8,225 bases of DNA, from the NCBI GenBank assembly GCA_000961805.1, contig LADV01000050.1, positions 1 to 8,225 on the forward strand, in the 5' to 3' direction. This DNA comes from Peptococcaceae bacterium BRH_c23 (GTDB lineage: Bacteria > Bacillota_B > Desulfitobacteriia > Desulfitobacteriales > Desulfitobacteriaceae). Made by a program: the position numbers and the translations under genes. Below are positions 1-5,997 of this stretch, one piece after another. Positions within the stretch are counted from its first letter, which is position 1. The number at the start of each line of letters is the position of its first letter. The notes under the pieces are model-generated. The model was not told where the DNA came from. It saw only the letters and a program-made list of their open reading frames with translations, and searched no databases.

Positions 1-347
1 TCACTGGAATAGTGATTCCCTATTTCTTATTTGTGATGCTTATTTTCCAAGCTACTACCATTGATTCCAATGCGTATATTATTTCCATGATTTCTAGCAA
101 AGAGATTAGGAATGATCAGGAATCTCCCCGCTGGACAAGACTTTTCTGGTGTGCACTCCTTGCTGTAATCGGGGTGGCTATCATGATGGTGGGCGGATTA
201 CCGGTAGTTCAGCTTTCATCTGTTGCCACCAGCGTACCCATTATATTTATTATCATCATCTTAGGGCTGTCCCTACGCAAGTGGCTCAAGGAGGATTTCG
301 GCCAAGAAACTAAAGAGCAAGTTGTCGATTATCCGGAAGAAGATTAA
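1..347 (+). CDS. BCCT-family (betaine/carnitine/choline) transporter, C-terminal end only
   Basis: This is the 3' end of a gene that starts before the window. The frame is open from base 3 to the TAA at 345-347, giving about 114 residues; full BCCT proteins are usually around 500 or more. It shows the C-terminal BCCT pattern: a membrane segment ending in QATTIDSNAYIISMISSK, a short polar loop with PRWTRLFW, then two hydrophobic stretches (LLAVIGVAIMMVGGL and VPIIFIIIILGLSL) and a charged cytoplasmic tail (RKWLKEDFG onward). The family moves quaternary ammonium compounds across the cytoplasmic membrane by ion coupling or antiport. The substrate-binding Trp segment lies outside the window, so the substrate is unknown. 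The nearby methylamine/betaine demethylation genes suggest a methylated amine (inference). The GTG at 12 is internal and is not the real start. Two hairpins follow the stop directly. Confidence 0.88.
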   Translation, partial: TGIVIPYFLFVMLIFQATTIDSNAYIISMISSKEIRNDQESPRWTRLFWCALLAVIGVAIMMVGGLPVVQLSSVATSVPIIFIIIILGLSLRKWLKEDFGQETKEQVVDYPEED

Positions 348-354
348 TGATATG

Positions 355-377
355 GGGCTGTCGCTGTAAGACAGCCC
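355..377 (+). terminator. Stem-loop just after the transporter gene
   Basis: GGGCTGTC (355-362) pairs perfectly with GACAGCCC (370-377) around a 7-nt loop, 7 nt after the transporter stop codon. No T-run follows, so it is more likely a 3'-end stabilising hairpin or the first half of a double terminator than a terminator by itself. Confidence 0.5.
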
Positions 378-385
378 AGAACATA

Positions 386-420
386 GCAAAAGGCGGCTTC
401 AGCCAGAAGCCGCCTTTTGC
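386..420 (+). terminator. Rho-independent terminator, probably bidirectional
   Basis: A perfect 15-bp stem: GCAAAAGGCGGCTTC (386-400) and its complement GAAGCCGCCTTTTGC (406-420) around the 5-nt loop AGCCA. The GC-rich core is flanked by AAAA on the left and TTTT on the right, the usual form of a terminator that works in both directions. It ends the transporter transcript from the left. It could also stop anything reading leftward past the LysR gene. Confidence 0.85.
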
Positions 421-681
421 CGTCAAATATAAGCCATGCCTGGCTGCACCTCTAATTATATCCCGTATAAGTGTTTAGTATATTACAGTTATCCCGGGAG
501 GCACAACAAAAAGTAGAATGAAAAGCTCATTGTCTATTTTATTGGGAATAACCTACCACAAAATATGATGAGGTTGATTGCACTAAATATGACCAAAAAA
601 ATAATTATTCAATCAGTATGTAATAAAAAAAGTATCCTACCCTTAACAGTTTAGTATAATTTAGGGCACAAGGATACGATT
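421..681. other. AT-rich intergenic stretch with no supported gene
   Basis: No convincing coding region is seen on either strand. The longest ATG frame with a GGGAGG upstream gives only a 16-residue peptide. There is a TATAAT at 655-660, but no matching -35 element 16-18 bp before it. GTATCC (632-637) and GGATAC (672-677) form a short inverted repeat spanning that TATAAT. The stretch may just be spacer between two converging transcription units. Confidence 0.5.
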
Positions 682-722
682 AAAACAGGTGATAACATGA
701 TGGAAATGTTATCACCTGTTTT
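682..722. terminator. 17-bp hairpin with A/T flanks, likely terminator of the leftward regulator unit
   Basis: Bases 682-698 (AAAACAGGTGATAACAT) pair perfectly with 706-722 (ATGTTATCACCTGTTTT) around a 7-nt loop. On the plus strand the stem ends in TTTTT (719-723); on the minus strand it ends in a run of four T. It lies 50 bp beyond the LysR stop codon, so it most plausibly terminates that leftward transcript. It could also end a short rightward RNA if the TATAAT at 655-660 is used. Confidence 0.7.
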
Positions 723-772
723 TATAAGGATTATTCCCTCTAGAGCGAGTCTCATTTTTCCAAGGCGGTTAT

Positions 773-1702
773 TTATCCACTAGCTTGAGAAGCTTTAGAG
801 ACAGAGAATCCATTTTCACAAATAGATTTAAGTTCTAGGATAAACTCTTTCTCTATTAAATTAACCGTTTGCCGATTTGATCGGATTAAACCGACGGTTA
901 TCCCTAATTTAACATCATGAATAGGGATTGGTTTTATTTCACCTGATTTCAAATAAATATCACCAATGGACATGAATTTTGGAAAGAATGAGATCGCCAT
1001 CCCTTGGGAGACAACTCGCTTAATGAGTTCAAAGTTACAAAACCTAAAGGCTACTTTAGGCTCACCATAATCTTTCAGAATGCTTGTAATACCACCATTA
1101 TTTTTTGTATATTCGTCATTGTAGGCAACAACAGGATACTCTAATGCTTCCTTTAAGGATACAGAGTCCTTAGCTGACAGGGGTGAATCTTTTCCCGCGT
1201 AAACCAAAAATTCATCTGAGAATAAAACTTCGCTGAAAATGTCTTTTCTGTTAATTTCTTCAGTCAAGAGAACGATGCCAAGGTCAAGTTTACCGGATAA
1301 AACGTTCTGTAAAATAATGATTGACTCTTCAACGGATAAATTTATATTAATATTAGGATGCCTATTTTTCAGGTGTGATAAAACGCTAGGTATGATTTTG
1401 TCGCCCATGCTGGGGATTATTCCAACAGACAAGCTACCTGATAATTCAGAGGTATTAGCAATTTGCTTAATCTCTTCCACTCGATCAAGAACATCCCGGG
1501 CCTTATCGATAATGATTTTGCCAATATCTGTCGGGTAAGCGCCAGAAGTAGTACGCTTAAATAATACGGCCCCTAATTCATCCTCAAGCTTGCTAATAGC
1601 GGAGCTGACAGCCGGTTGGGTGATAAAGGCATGTTCAGCTGCCATGGATATTGAGTTATATTTAGCTACTTCACAGAGAAGATATAATTGTGTTAATCTC
1701 AT
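773..1702 (-). CDS. LysR-family transcriptional regulator
   Basis: A 309-residue protein, the normal LysR length. Residues 1-60 form the N-terminal winged helix-turn-helix, with the typical pattern SISMAAEHAFITQPAVSSAI at 17-36 followed by KLEDELGAVLFKR. A linker helix follows. From about residue 88 (GSLSVGIIPSMG) the periplasmic-binding-protein-like effector domain runs to about 295. The ATG at 1700-1702 is preceded by GGAGG (complement of 1708-1712) at 5-nt spacing, which fixes the start. It lies 68 bp downstream of the sigma-54 activator on the same strand with no terminator between, so the two may be co-transcribed. Its effector is unknown. The setting suggests control of methylated-amine use, but regulation of another locus is equally possible. 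The stop is TAA. Confidence 0.93.
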   Translation of the reverse strand: MRLTQLYLLCEVAKYNSISMAAEHAFITQPAVSSAISKLEDELGAVLFKRTTSGAYPTDIGKIIIDKARDVLDRVEEIKQIANTSELSGSLSVGIIPSMGDKIIPSVLSHLKNRHPNININLSVEESIIILQNVLSGKLDLGIVLLTEEINRKDIFSEVLFSDEFLVYAGKDSPLSAKDSVSLKEALEYPVVAYNDEYTKNNGGITSILKDYGEPKVAFRFCNFELIKRVVSQGMAISFFPKFMSIGDIYLKSGEIKPIPIHDVKLGITVGLIRSNRQTVNLIEKEFILELKSICENGFSVSKASQASG

Positions 1703-1729
1703 AAATACCTCCGCTTGTCTTTAGGCAAT

Positions 1730-1744
1730 GCTAAAATTATTAGC
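1730..1744 (-). promoter_or_regulatory. Possible LysR operator (short dyad) upstream of the LysR gene
   Basis: GCTAA (1730-1734) and TTAGC (1740-1744) form a dyad with a 5-nt centre, about 28-42 bp upstream of the LysR start. The flanking GGCAATG and GCCAATG repeat each other. Position and A/T-rich dyad form suit the T-N11-A type of LysR site and autoregulation, but the arms are short and chance is quite possible. Confidence 0.25.
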
Positions 1745-1770
1745 CAATGTTCAATAAATTCGGATTAAAT

Positions 1771-3192
1771 TTAGATTTCAATTTTCTGCGTACTATTCTG
1801 CCTATAAGTGCGTATGATTCGGGTTACTTTACTTTGACTAATATTAAGAGTGTTTGCTACTTTATAGGAGCTTCTTAACTCATTATATAAGCGAATAATG
1901 ATAGCCTCCTCATCACTTACTTTCAAGAGATTCTTCCATTTCGATAGTTCATTATCCACAAGATTGTTATTGGAGGGGGGGGTCTGAATCTTGAAAATTT
2001 TGCTTGGCAAATGTTCGGGTAGTATTTTGCCTTCTGGGATGGTAACGACTAACCGTTCTGCTAGATGATCCATTTCACGGATATTACCAGGCCAGGAATA
2101 GTTTTTAAGAACATCAAGACATCGTGAATCAAATTGATGAGAGTATTTATATTGAGAATCATATTTTTCTAAAAAATAATGCAATAAAGGGATTATATCT
2201 TCATTTCTTTCTCGTAATGGAGGAGGATCGATCTCAACAACGCTTAACCTATAATACAGATCTTCACGAAACTTACCTTCTTGAATGAGTTGAGGTAAAT
2301 CACGATTGGTAGCAGCAATAATTCGAATGTCAATTGTTTTATGTTCTTTTCCACCAACTGGAAGGAAACGGTGTTCCTGGATAAGCTCTAATAATTTTGC
2401 CTGAACTCCTAAAGGAATCTCGCCAATTTCGTCGAGAAATAGAGTGCCACCATGGGCTAATTCCACTAAACCTACCTTTCCGTATTTGTCTGCACCCGTA
2501 AATGCACCTCGACAATAACCGAAAAGTTCAGATTCTAAAAGATGTTCTGGAATAGTGGCACCGTTAATGCAGATAAAGGGTCCTTCTTTGCGCGGGCTCA
2601 TTTTGTGAATGTCCAAGGCTAAGACGTTTTTTCCTATTCCGGACTCCCCAAGGATTAAGACCGTTGAATTGACTAAAGCCACTCTCTGAACCAAAGCGAG
2701 GCATGACTTCATTTTTTGGTTAGAAAAAGAGTAACCTTTAAAATAGCTGACTTGTTGAACTAATTCGTCAACTTTATCTTTATAATGGTTCACCAGTTTC
2801 TTAGTTTTATCTAAATCATGTTTTAATTGCTCGATTTGAGTGATATCCCTACTGTTCATGACAATAAAATCAATCTCGCCATCGCAATTAAAGACAGGAG
2901 TAGCGGTTACAACAAGATTAATCCCTGACCTAGTTTTTTGTTCTAAGGTAACAATTTTTTTTTCTAGGAAAACAACGGGGGCCAAAGCAGGTGAGTAATA
3001 TCCTTCGCTGATTAAATGATCGACGGTTTTCCCAATGACCTCAGAAGGATTTACTCCATAGTGTTTTACACAGGCTTCATTAACGTACGTGACAATGCTG
3101 TTGCGGTCTACGACAAAAATTTCATCAAAGGAGTTGTCTAATATCCTTTTTAAATCCTCCCGATTTAAAGTGCTTTCATTATAATCAGGCAA
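1771..3192 (-). CDS. Sigma-54-dependent transcriptional activator (PAS - AAA+ - HTH)
   Basis: A 473-residue enhancer-binding protein. Residues 16-118 form a PAS sensor domain ([19 protein letters not shown] near the start, RDITQ at its end). A likely coiled coil spans about 118-150. The AAA+ domain runs from about 155 to 385: Walker A GESGIGK at 182-188, sigma-54-contacting loop GAFTGA at 229-234 (intact), Walker B GGTLFLDE at 248-255, arginine-finger segment [11 protein letters not shown] at 308-318, and sensor II WPGNIRE at 367-373. A Fis-type helix-turn-helix lies at about 441-463 ([18 protein letters not shown]). No receiver domain is seen, so it probably senses a small ligand through PAS rather than phosphorylation. 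It is transcribed away from the methyltransferase genes, and a -24/-12 promoter lies in the gap between them, making that operon its likely target (inference). The start is TTG; see the ribosome binding site at 3201-3207. The stop is TAA. Confidence 0.95.
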   Translation of the reverse strand: MPDYNESTLNREDLKRILDNSFDEIFVVDRNSIVTYVNEACVKHYGVNPSEVIGKTVDHLISEGYYSPALAPVVFLEKKIVTLEQKTRSGINLVVTATPVFNCDGEIDFIVMNSRDITQIEQLKHDLDKTKKLVNHYKDKVDELVQQVSYFKGYSFSNQKMKSCLALVQRVALVNSTVLILGESGIGKNVLALDIHKMSPRKEGPFICINGATIPEHLLESELFGYCRGAFTGADKYGKVGLVELAHGGTLFLDEIGEIPLGVQAKLLELIQEHRFLPVGGKEHKTIDIRIIAATNRDLPQLIQEGKFREDLYYRLSVVEIDPPPLRERNEDIIPLLHYFLEKYDSQYKYSHQFDSRCLDVLKNYSWPGNIREMDHLAERLVVTIPEGKILPEHLPSKIFKIQTPPSNNNLVDNELSKWKNLLKVSDEEAIIIRLYNELRSSYKVANTLNISQSKVTRIIRTYRQNSTQKIEI

Positions 3193-3200
3193 ATTTTACG

Positions 3201-3207
3201 CCTCCTT
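3201..3207 (-). promoter_or_regulatory. Ribosome binding site fixing a TTG start for the sigma-54 activator
   Basis: On the minus strand AAGGAGG (complement of 3201-3207) stands 8 nt before the TTG at 3190-3192. The ATG further upstream (in GATATGGCC) leads to a stop codon (TAA) within seven codons, so TTG is the supported start. Confidence 0.8.
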
Positions 3208-3304
3208 TTTGGCCATATCAAAAAGATTAGTAAGGGATAAAGTTTCAGTATGATAGTATACATTATCTATTAAAGAAGAATATTCGATATAATATGAAAA
3301 AAAC

Positions 3305-3338
3305 CTGCAATTAATACGAAAAATGTAGTATATTGCAG
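3305..3338. promoter_or_regulatory. Candidate upstream activator sequence (inverted TTGCAG repeats)
   Basis: CTGCAAT (3305-3311) and ATTGCAG (3332-3338) are a perfect 7-bp inverted pair separated by 20 nt. TTGCAG occurs again at 3464-3469. The pair lies about 165-195 bp upstream of the -24/-12 promoter, the usual distance for enhancer sites of sigma-54 activators. Assigning them to the divergent activator is inference. Confidence 0.35.
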
Positions 3339-3500
3339 AACTTTACTTCGTTAGATTCAACTAGAGTATTATTTTGGAAAATGCCTTTTATATAAATTAT
3401 ATAGGAACCACTATAAATGTAAATAGTGTTGACTGTACAATTAGAATATTCGTTTTTTAGAGGTTGCAGAGTCTTCAAGTTCCAGCTAGTTTCTTGTTTA

Positions 3501-3516
3501 TGGCATAAGAATTGCA
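3501..3516 (+). promoter_or_regulatory. Sigma-54 (-24/-12) promoter for the methyltransferase operon
   Basis: The sequence TGGCATAAGAATTGCA matches the sigma-54 consensus TGGCAC-N5-TTGCA in all but one position. The essential GG (3502-3503) and GC (3514-3515) are separated by exactly 10 nt. Transcription would start near 3527, leaving a leader of about 245 nt before the first methyltransferase. The sigma-54 activator gene directly upstream strongly supports the assignment. Confidence 0.8.
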
Positions 3517-3694
3517 TTATACTTATGTATCCAATGACCTTCTTAAATGGGGTGGAGATCAATCCTAGTTCATTCAGCAAATACTGCGACAATTGACTAA
3601 TTTTAAGAACGTATTCGCGCGAAAAGAACCTTGGGGCCATTTTAGTTATACTTAATTAAATGGGTTAAGTGAGATGGTGCGAGTCGGGGGGACT

Positions 3695-3719
3695 TAGATG
3701 AGTCATAATGACTCATCTA
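3695..3719. repeat. 25-nt perfect palindrome in the operon leader
   Basis: TAGATGAGTCAT (3695-3706) and ATGACTCATCTA (3708-3719) are perfectly complementary around a single central A. No T-run follows on either strand, so it does not look like a terminator. It lies in the 5' leader, 41 nt before the ribosome binding site of the first methyltransferase. It could be a dimeric-protein operator or an RNA hairpin acting on the mRNA. Confidence 0.6.
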
Positions 3720-3772
3720 GGCTAAGAGTAAGCTGAAATTTACAGCAAACAAGATCAAATGGGGAGGTCGTT

Positions 3773-5203
3773 ATGAGAGGTCTAAAAACTAAACTTGAAG
3801 TACTGAGTAAAGATGATTTGTTAAGAGTTCATGAAGCCACCCTGAAAATTCTTCGAGAAACTGGTGTCGTGTTTCACAGTGAAGAAGCTCTTAGTATTTT
3901 CAAAAAACATGGGGCTAGAGTTGAAAACAAAACGGTATTTATTTCTCGTGAAATGGTCGATCAGGCCTTGAGCACTGCACCTAAAACCTTCCGGATGAGA
4001 GCCCGCAACGATAAATACTCCCTGACGGTTGGTGAAGGATTCTTAGTACAGCCTAATGTAGGTCCTGTCTATATTCAGGACCTAGATAGGGGACGGCGCG
4101 AGGCAACCCTAGAAGACTATGCCAATATCCAAAAATTGTGTCAAGCCAGTGATGTTGTCGACTTGGTGGGTACCATTCCAGTCGACCCAAGTGATGTTGA
4201 TACTAATGACAAATATCTGATGATGATGTATGAAGCCCTAAAAAACTCTGATAAACCAGTGATAGGTTTCTGTGCTAACACTCAACAAGTACGAGAACAG
4301 TTGGATATGGTTGAGCTTGCGATGGGCAAACCTGGTTTTCTGATGGAAAATCATTGTACCGCTGTGTTGGTTAATTCTCTGAGTCCCTTAGGATATGCTC
4401 CCGATACTTTAGAAACGATGATTGAATACGCAAAACACAATCAGGTGATCATGCTCGCACCTTGTATTATGGCCGGAGTAAGTGGACCAATCTCCCTCTT
4501 GGGGACCGCGGTCCTCCAAAACACAGAAACCATCGCCGGATTAGTTTTGGTTCAATTGATTAATCCAGGTGCTCCACTGGTCTATGCAACCGCATCCACC
4601 TCGGGATATATGAAGGAGGCTACCTTCGCTGCTGGGACGCCGGAAGCAATGTTGATCAATACTGCCAGCTTACAAATGGGTTTGGATTTTTACCACTTAC
4701 CCGTGAGAACAATGTCTGGAATTACTCATTCTAAAACGGTGGATTGCCAGGCAGGGTATGAAAGCATGCAGAGCTTAATGATGGGAATGTTGAGTGGAGC
4801 CCATATGTCTGTTCAGAGTCTTGGAGTTTTGGATGCCATCATGACGACTTCTTATGAGAAATTCGTTATTGATGAAGAACTCGTCAGAAGAGTGAGGCGG
4901 ATTTCACAGGGTATTGATACTTCTGATGAAGCTTTAGCCGTCGAGGTCATTCAAGAGGTAGGGCATACGGGCACCTACTTGTCCCACATGAGTACCTTTG
5001 AAAAGTTCCGAACCTTATGGACTCCATCTGTATCGGATTGGGGAAATTATAGTGATTGGAAAAGCGCCGGCTCAGAAGACGTGACAGTCAGGGCAAATCG
5101 AAAGTTTAAACAAATTCTTCAGAACGCCCCTGAAACTTTACTCGATCCTGATACCGATAAAGCACTCCAAGCCTATATTGCAAAGGCTAAATCGAGCCAT
5201 TAA
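3773..5203 (+). CDS. MttB-superfamily amine:corrinoid methyltransferase without pyrrolysine
   Basis: A 476-residue member of the trimethylamine methyltransferase (MttB, COG5598) superfamily. It aligns along its length with the Pyl-containing gene downstream: an N-terminal segment (LRVHEATLKILRETGV / EEALSIFKKHGA), a central TIM-barrel region, and the active-site stretch YHLPVRTMSGITHSKTVDCQ ending in AGYE. At the pyrrolysine position it has Ile317 (codon 4721-4723), so it is one of the non-Pyl members. Characterised ones such as MtgB demethylate glycine betaine, and others use related quaternary amines. It would transfer a methyl group to the Co(I) corrinoid of the protein encoded next. The exact substrate cannot be deduced; a quaternary amine is favoured by family knowledge and the nearby BCCT transporter. 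The ATG follows GGGGAGG (3761-3767) at 5-nt spacing. It is first in the operon behind the sigma-54 promoter. The stop is TAA. Confidence 0.93.
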   Translation: MRGLKTKLEVLSKDDLLRVHEATLKILRETGVVFHSEEALSIFKKHGARVENKTVFISREMVDQALSTAPKTFRMRARNDKYSLTVGEGFLVQPNVGPVYIQDLDRGRREATLEDYANIQKLCQASDVVDLVGTIPVDPSDVDTNDKYLMMMYEALKNSDKPVIGFCANTQQVREQLDMVELAMGKPGFLMENHCTAVLVNSLSPLGYAPDTLETMIEYAKHNQVIMLAPCIMAGVSGPISLLGTAVLQNTETIAGLVLVQLINPGAPLVYATASTSGYMKEATFAAGTPEAMLINTASLQMGLDFYHLPVRTMSGITHSKTVDCQAGYESMQSLMMGMLSGAHMSVQSLGVLDAIMTTSYEKFVIDEELVRRVRRISQGIDTSDEALAVEVIQEVGHTGTYLSHMSTFEKFRTLWTPSVSDWGNYSDWKSAGSEDVTVRANRKFKQILQNAPETLLDPDTDKALQAYIAKAKSSH

Positions 5204-5334
5204 ATTGAGTTTTAGACTGAGTTTTATAGATTTATACCCGGCATAAAAAGTCGGAATTATACAAAGAAATTGATTTAGACTAAGATTAATCTAAGATTAA
5301 TTTAGATCTATATATCTTTAAGGAGGATGTCAAA
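5204..5334 (+). other. 131-bp intergenic spacer with small tandem repeats
   Basis: Between the first methyltransferase and the corrinoid gene. It contains TGAGTTTTA twice (5206-5214, 5218-5226) and CTAAGATTAAT in immediate tandem (5280-5290, 5291-5301), then the palindrome TAGATCTA (5303-5310). There is no terminator-like hairpin and no good promoter, so read-through transcription into the corrinoid gene is likely. Confidence 0.5.
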
Positions 5335-5967
5335 ATGAGTGATTTTGATCAATTGGCCGATTATGTATTCAAAGGTAATGCTGCTGCCGTAAAAGATCTG
5401 ACCCAGAAAATGGTAGATGGTGGTGGTGATCCCATGGAAATCATCTCCAAGGGGTTGCTGATCGGTATGGATATTGTTACCCCAAAATTCAAAGCTGGTG
5501 ATATGTATGTACCTGAAGTCATGATGTCTGCCAAAGCATTATCGGAAGGCATGAAAATTGTAAAACCTCTTCTCACAGGGTCACAAATCGCTGTCACTAA
5601 GACCATCCTGATCGGGACTGTTGCTGGAGACCTTCACGACATTGGCAAGAATCTTGTTGTTATGATTATGGAAAGCGGTGGCTTTAATGTTGTCGATCTA
5701 GGAGTGGATGTATCGCCGGAAAAATTTGTGGCAGCGATTAAGGAGCATGATGCCAAGATTGTGGGTTTATCTGCTCTGTTAACGACAACGATGCTCAATA
5801 TGAAAGCAACCATCGAATTAATCACTGAAGAAGGACTGCGTGACAAGGTCAAGATTCTGGTTGGAGGCGCACCCGTTTCTCAAAGCTTTGCTGATGAGAT
5901 CGGTGCAGATGGTTATTGCGCAGATGCTATGGCTGCCAAAGAAATGGCTACAGCAATTTTGAATTAA
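5335..5967 (+). CDS. mttC: Corrinoid (cobalamin-binding) methyl carrier protein, MttC/MtgC type
   Basis: A 210-residue cytoplasmic corrinoid protein of the usual size for methylamine/betaine systems. Residues 1-88 form the helical cap domain (B12-binding_2). Residues 90-210 form the Rossmann-like cobalamin domain, with the base-off/His-on motif DLHDIG at 99-104, where His101 is the lower cobalt ligand. SALLTT (146-151) and VGGAPVS (176-182) line the nucleotide-tail pocket. It accepts methyl groups from MttB-type proteins as methyl-Co(III) and passes them to a second methyltransferase, not seen here. AAGGAGG (5320-5326) lies 8 nt before the ATG. It sits between two MttB-type genes and only 30 bp before mttB, so it is probably the partner of mttB and perhaps of both; the gene symbol reflects that placement. 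A RamA-type reactivating protein would be needed from elsewhere. The stop is TAA. Confidence 0.94.
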   Translation: MSDFDQLADYVFKGNAAAVKDLTQKMVDGGGDPMEIISKGLLIGMDIVTPKFKAGDMYVPEVMMSAKALSEGMKIVKPLLTGSQIAVTKTILIGTVAGDLHDIGKNLVVMIMESGGFNVVDLGVDVSPEKFVAAIKEHDAKIVGLSALLTTTMLNMKATIELITEEGLRDKVKILVGGAPVSQSFADEIGADGYCADAMAAKEMATAILN

Positions 5968-5984
5968 TTCATAATGCAACAAGT

Positions 5985-5992
5985 GGAGGTGA
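5985..5992 (+). promoter_or_regulatory. Ribosome binding site fixing a TTG start for mttB
   Basis: GGAGGTGA (5985-5992) lies 5 nt before the TTG at 5998-6000. The nearby ATG at 5973-5975 is out of frame, and the ribosome binding site sits beyond it, so TTG is the supported start. Confidence 0.8.
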
Positions 5993-5997
5993 AATAA

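Larger units (their letters stand above)
3193..3772. other. 580-bp divergent regulatory region between activator and methyltransferase operon
   Basis: This stretch separates the leftward regulators from the rightward methyltransferase genes. It holds the activator's ribosome binding site, TTGCAG repeats that may be activator sites, a -24/-12 promoter at 3501-3516, a long leader of about 245 nt, and a 25-nt palindrome at 3695-3719. No clear sigma-70 promoter for the leftward activator gene could be picked out, though several A/T-rich -10-like sequences occur at 3240-3300. No convincing gene is seen. Confidence 0.7.

Noticed and set aside
3311..3640. Leftward 109-codon open frame in the regulatory gap
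   Set aside because: It has no ribosome binding site, has no recognisable domain, and covers the sigma-54 promoter and TTGCAG repeats. Its composition looks like translated AT-rich spacer.
3527..3772. Cobalamin riboswitch or tRNA-Pyl in the operon leader
   Set aside because: I looked for a B12-box-like sequence and a compact tRNA cloverleaf in the leader and found neither. The only strong structure is the 25-nt palindrome.
5239..5256. CGGCATAAAAAGTCGG-type sequence resembling the -24/-12 promoter, before the corrinoid gene
   Set aside because: The -24 part resembles the 3501 promoter, but at the -12 position the required GC is CG, so sigma-54 would not be expected to use it.
5361..5852. Two leftward open frames opposite the corrinoid gene
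   Set aside because: They are shadows of a gene with clear cobalamin-binding motifs. They lack ribosome binding sites and domain features.
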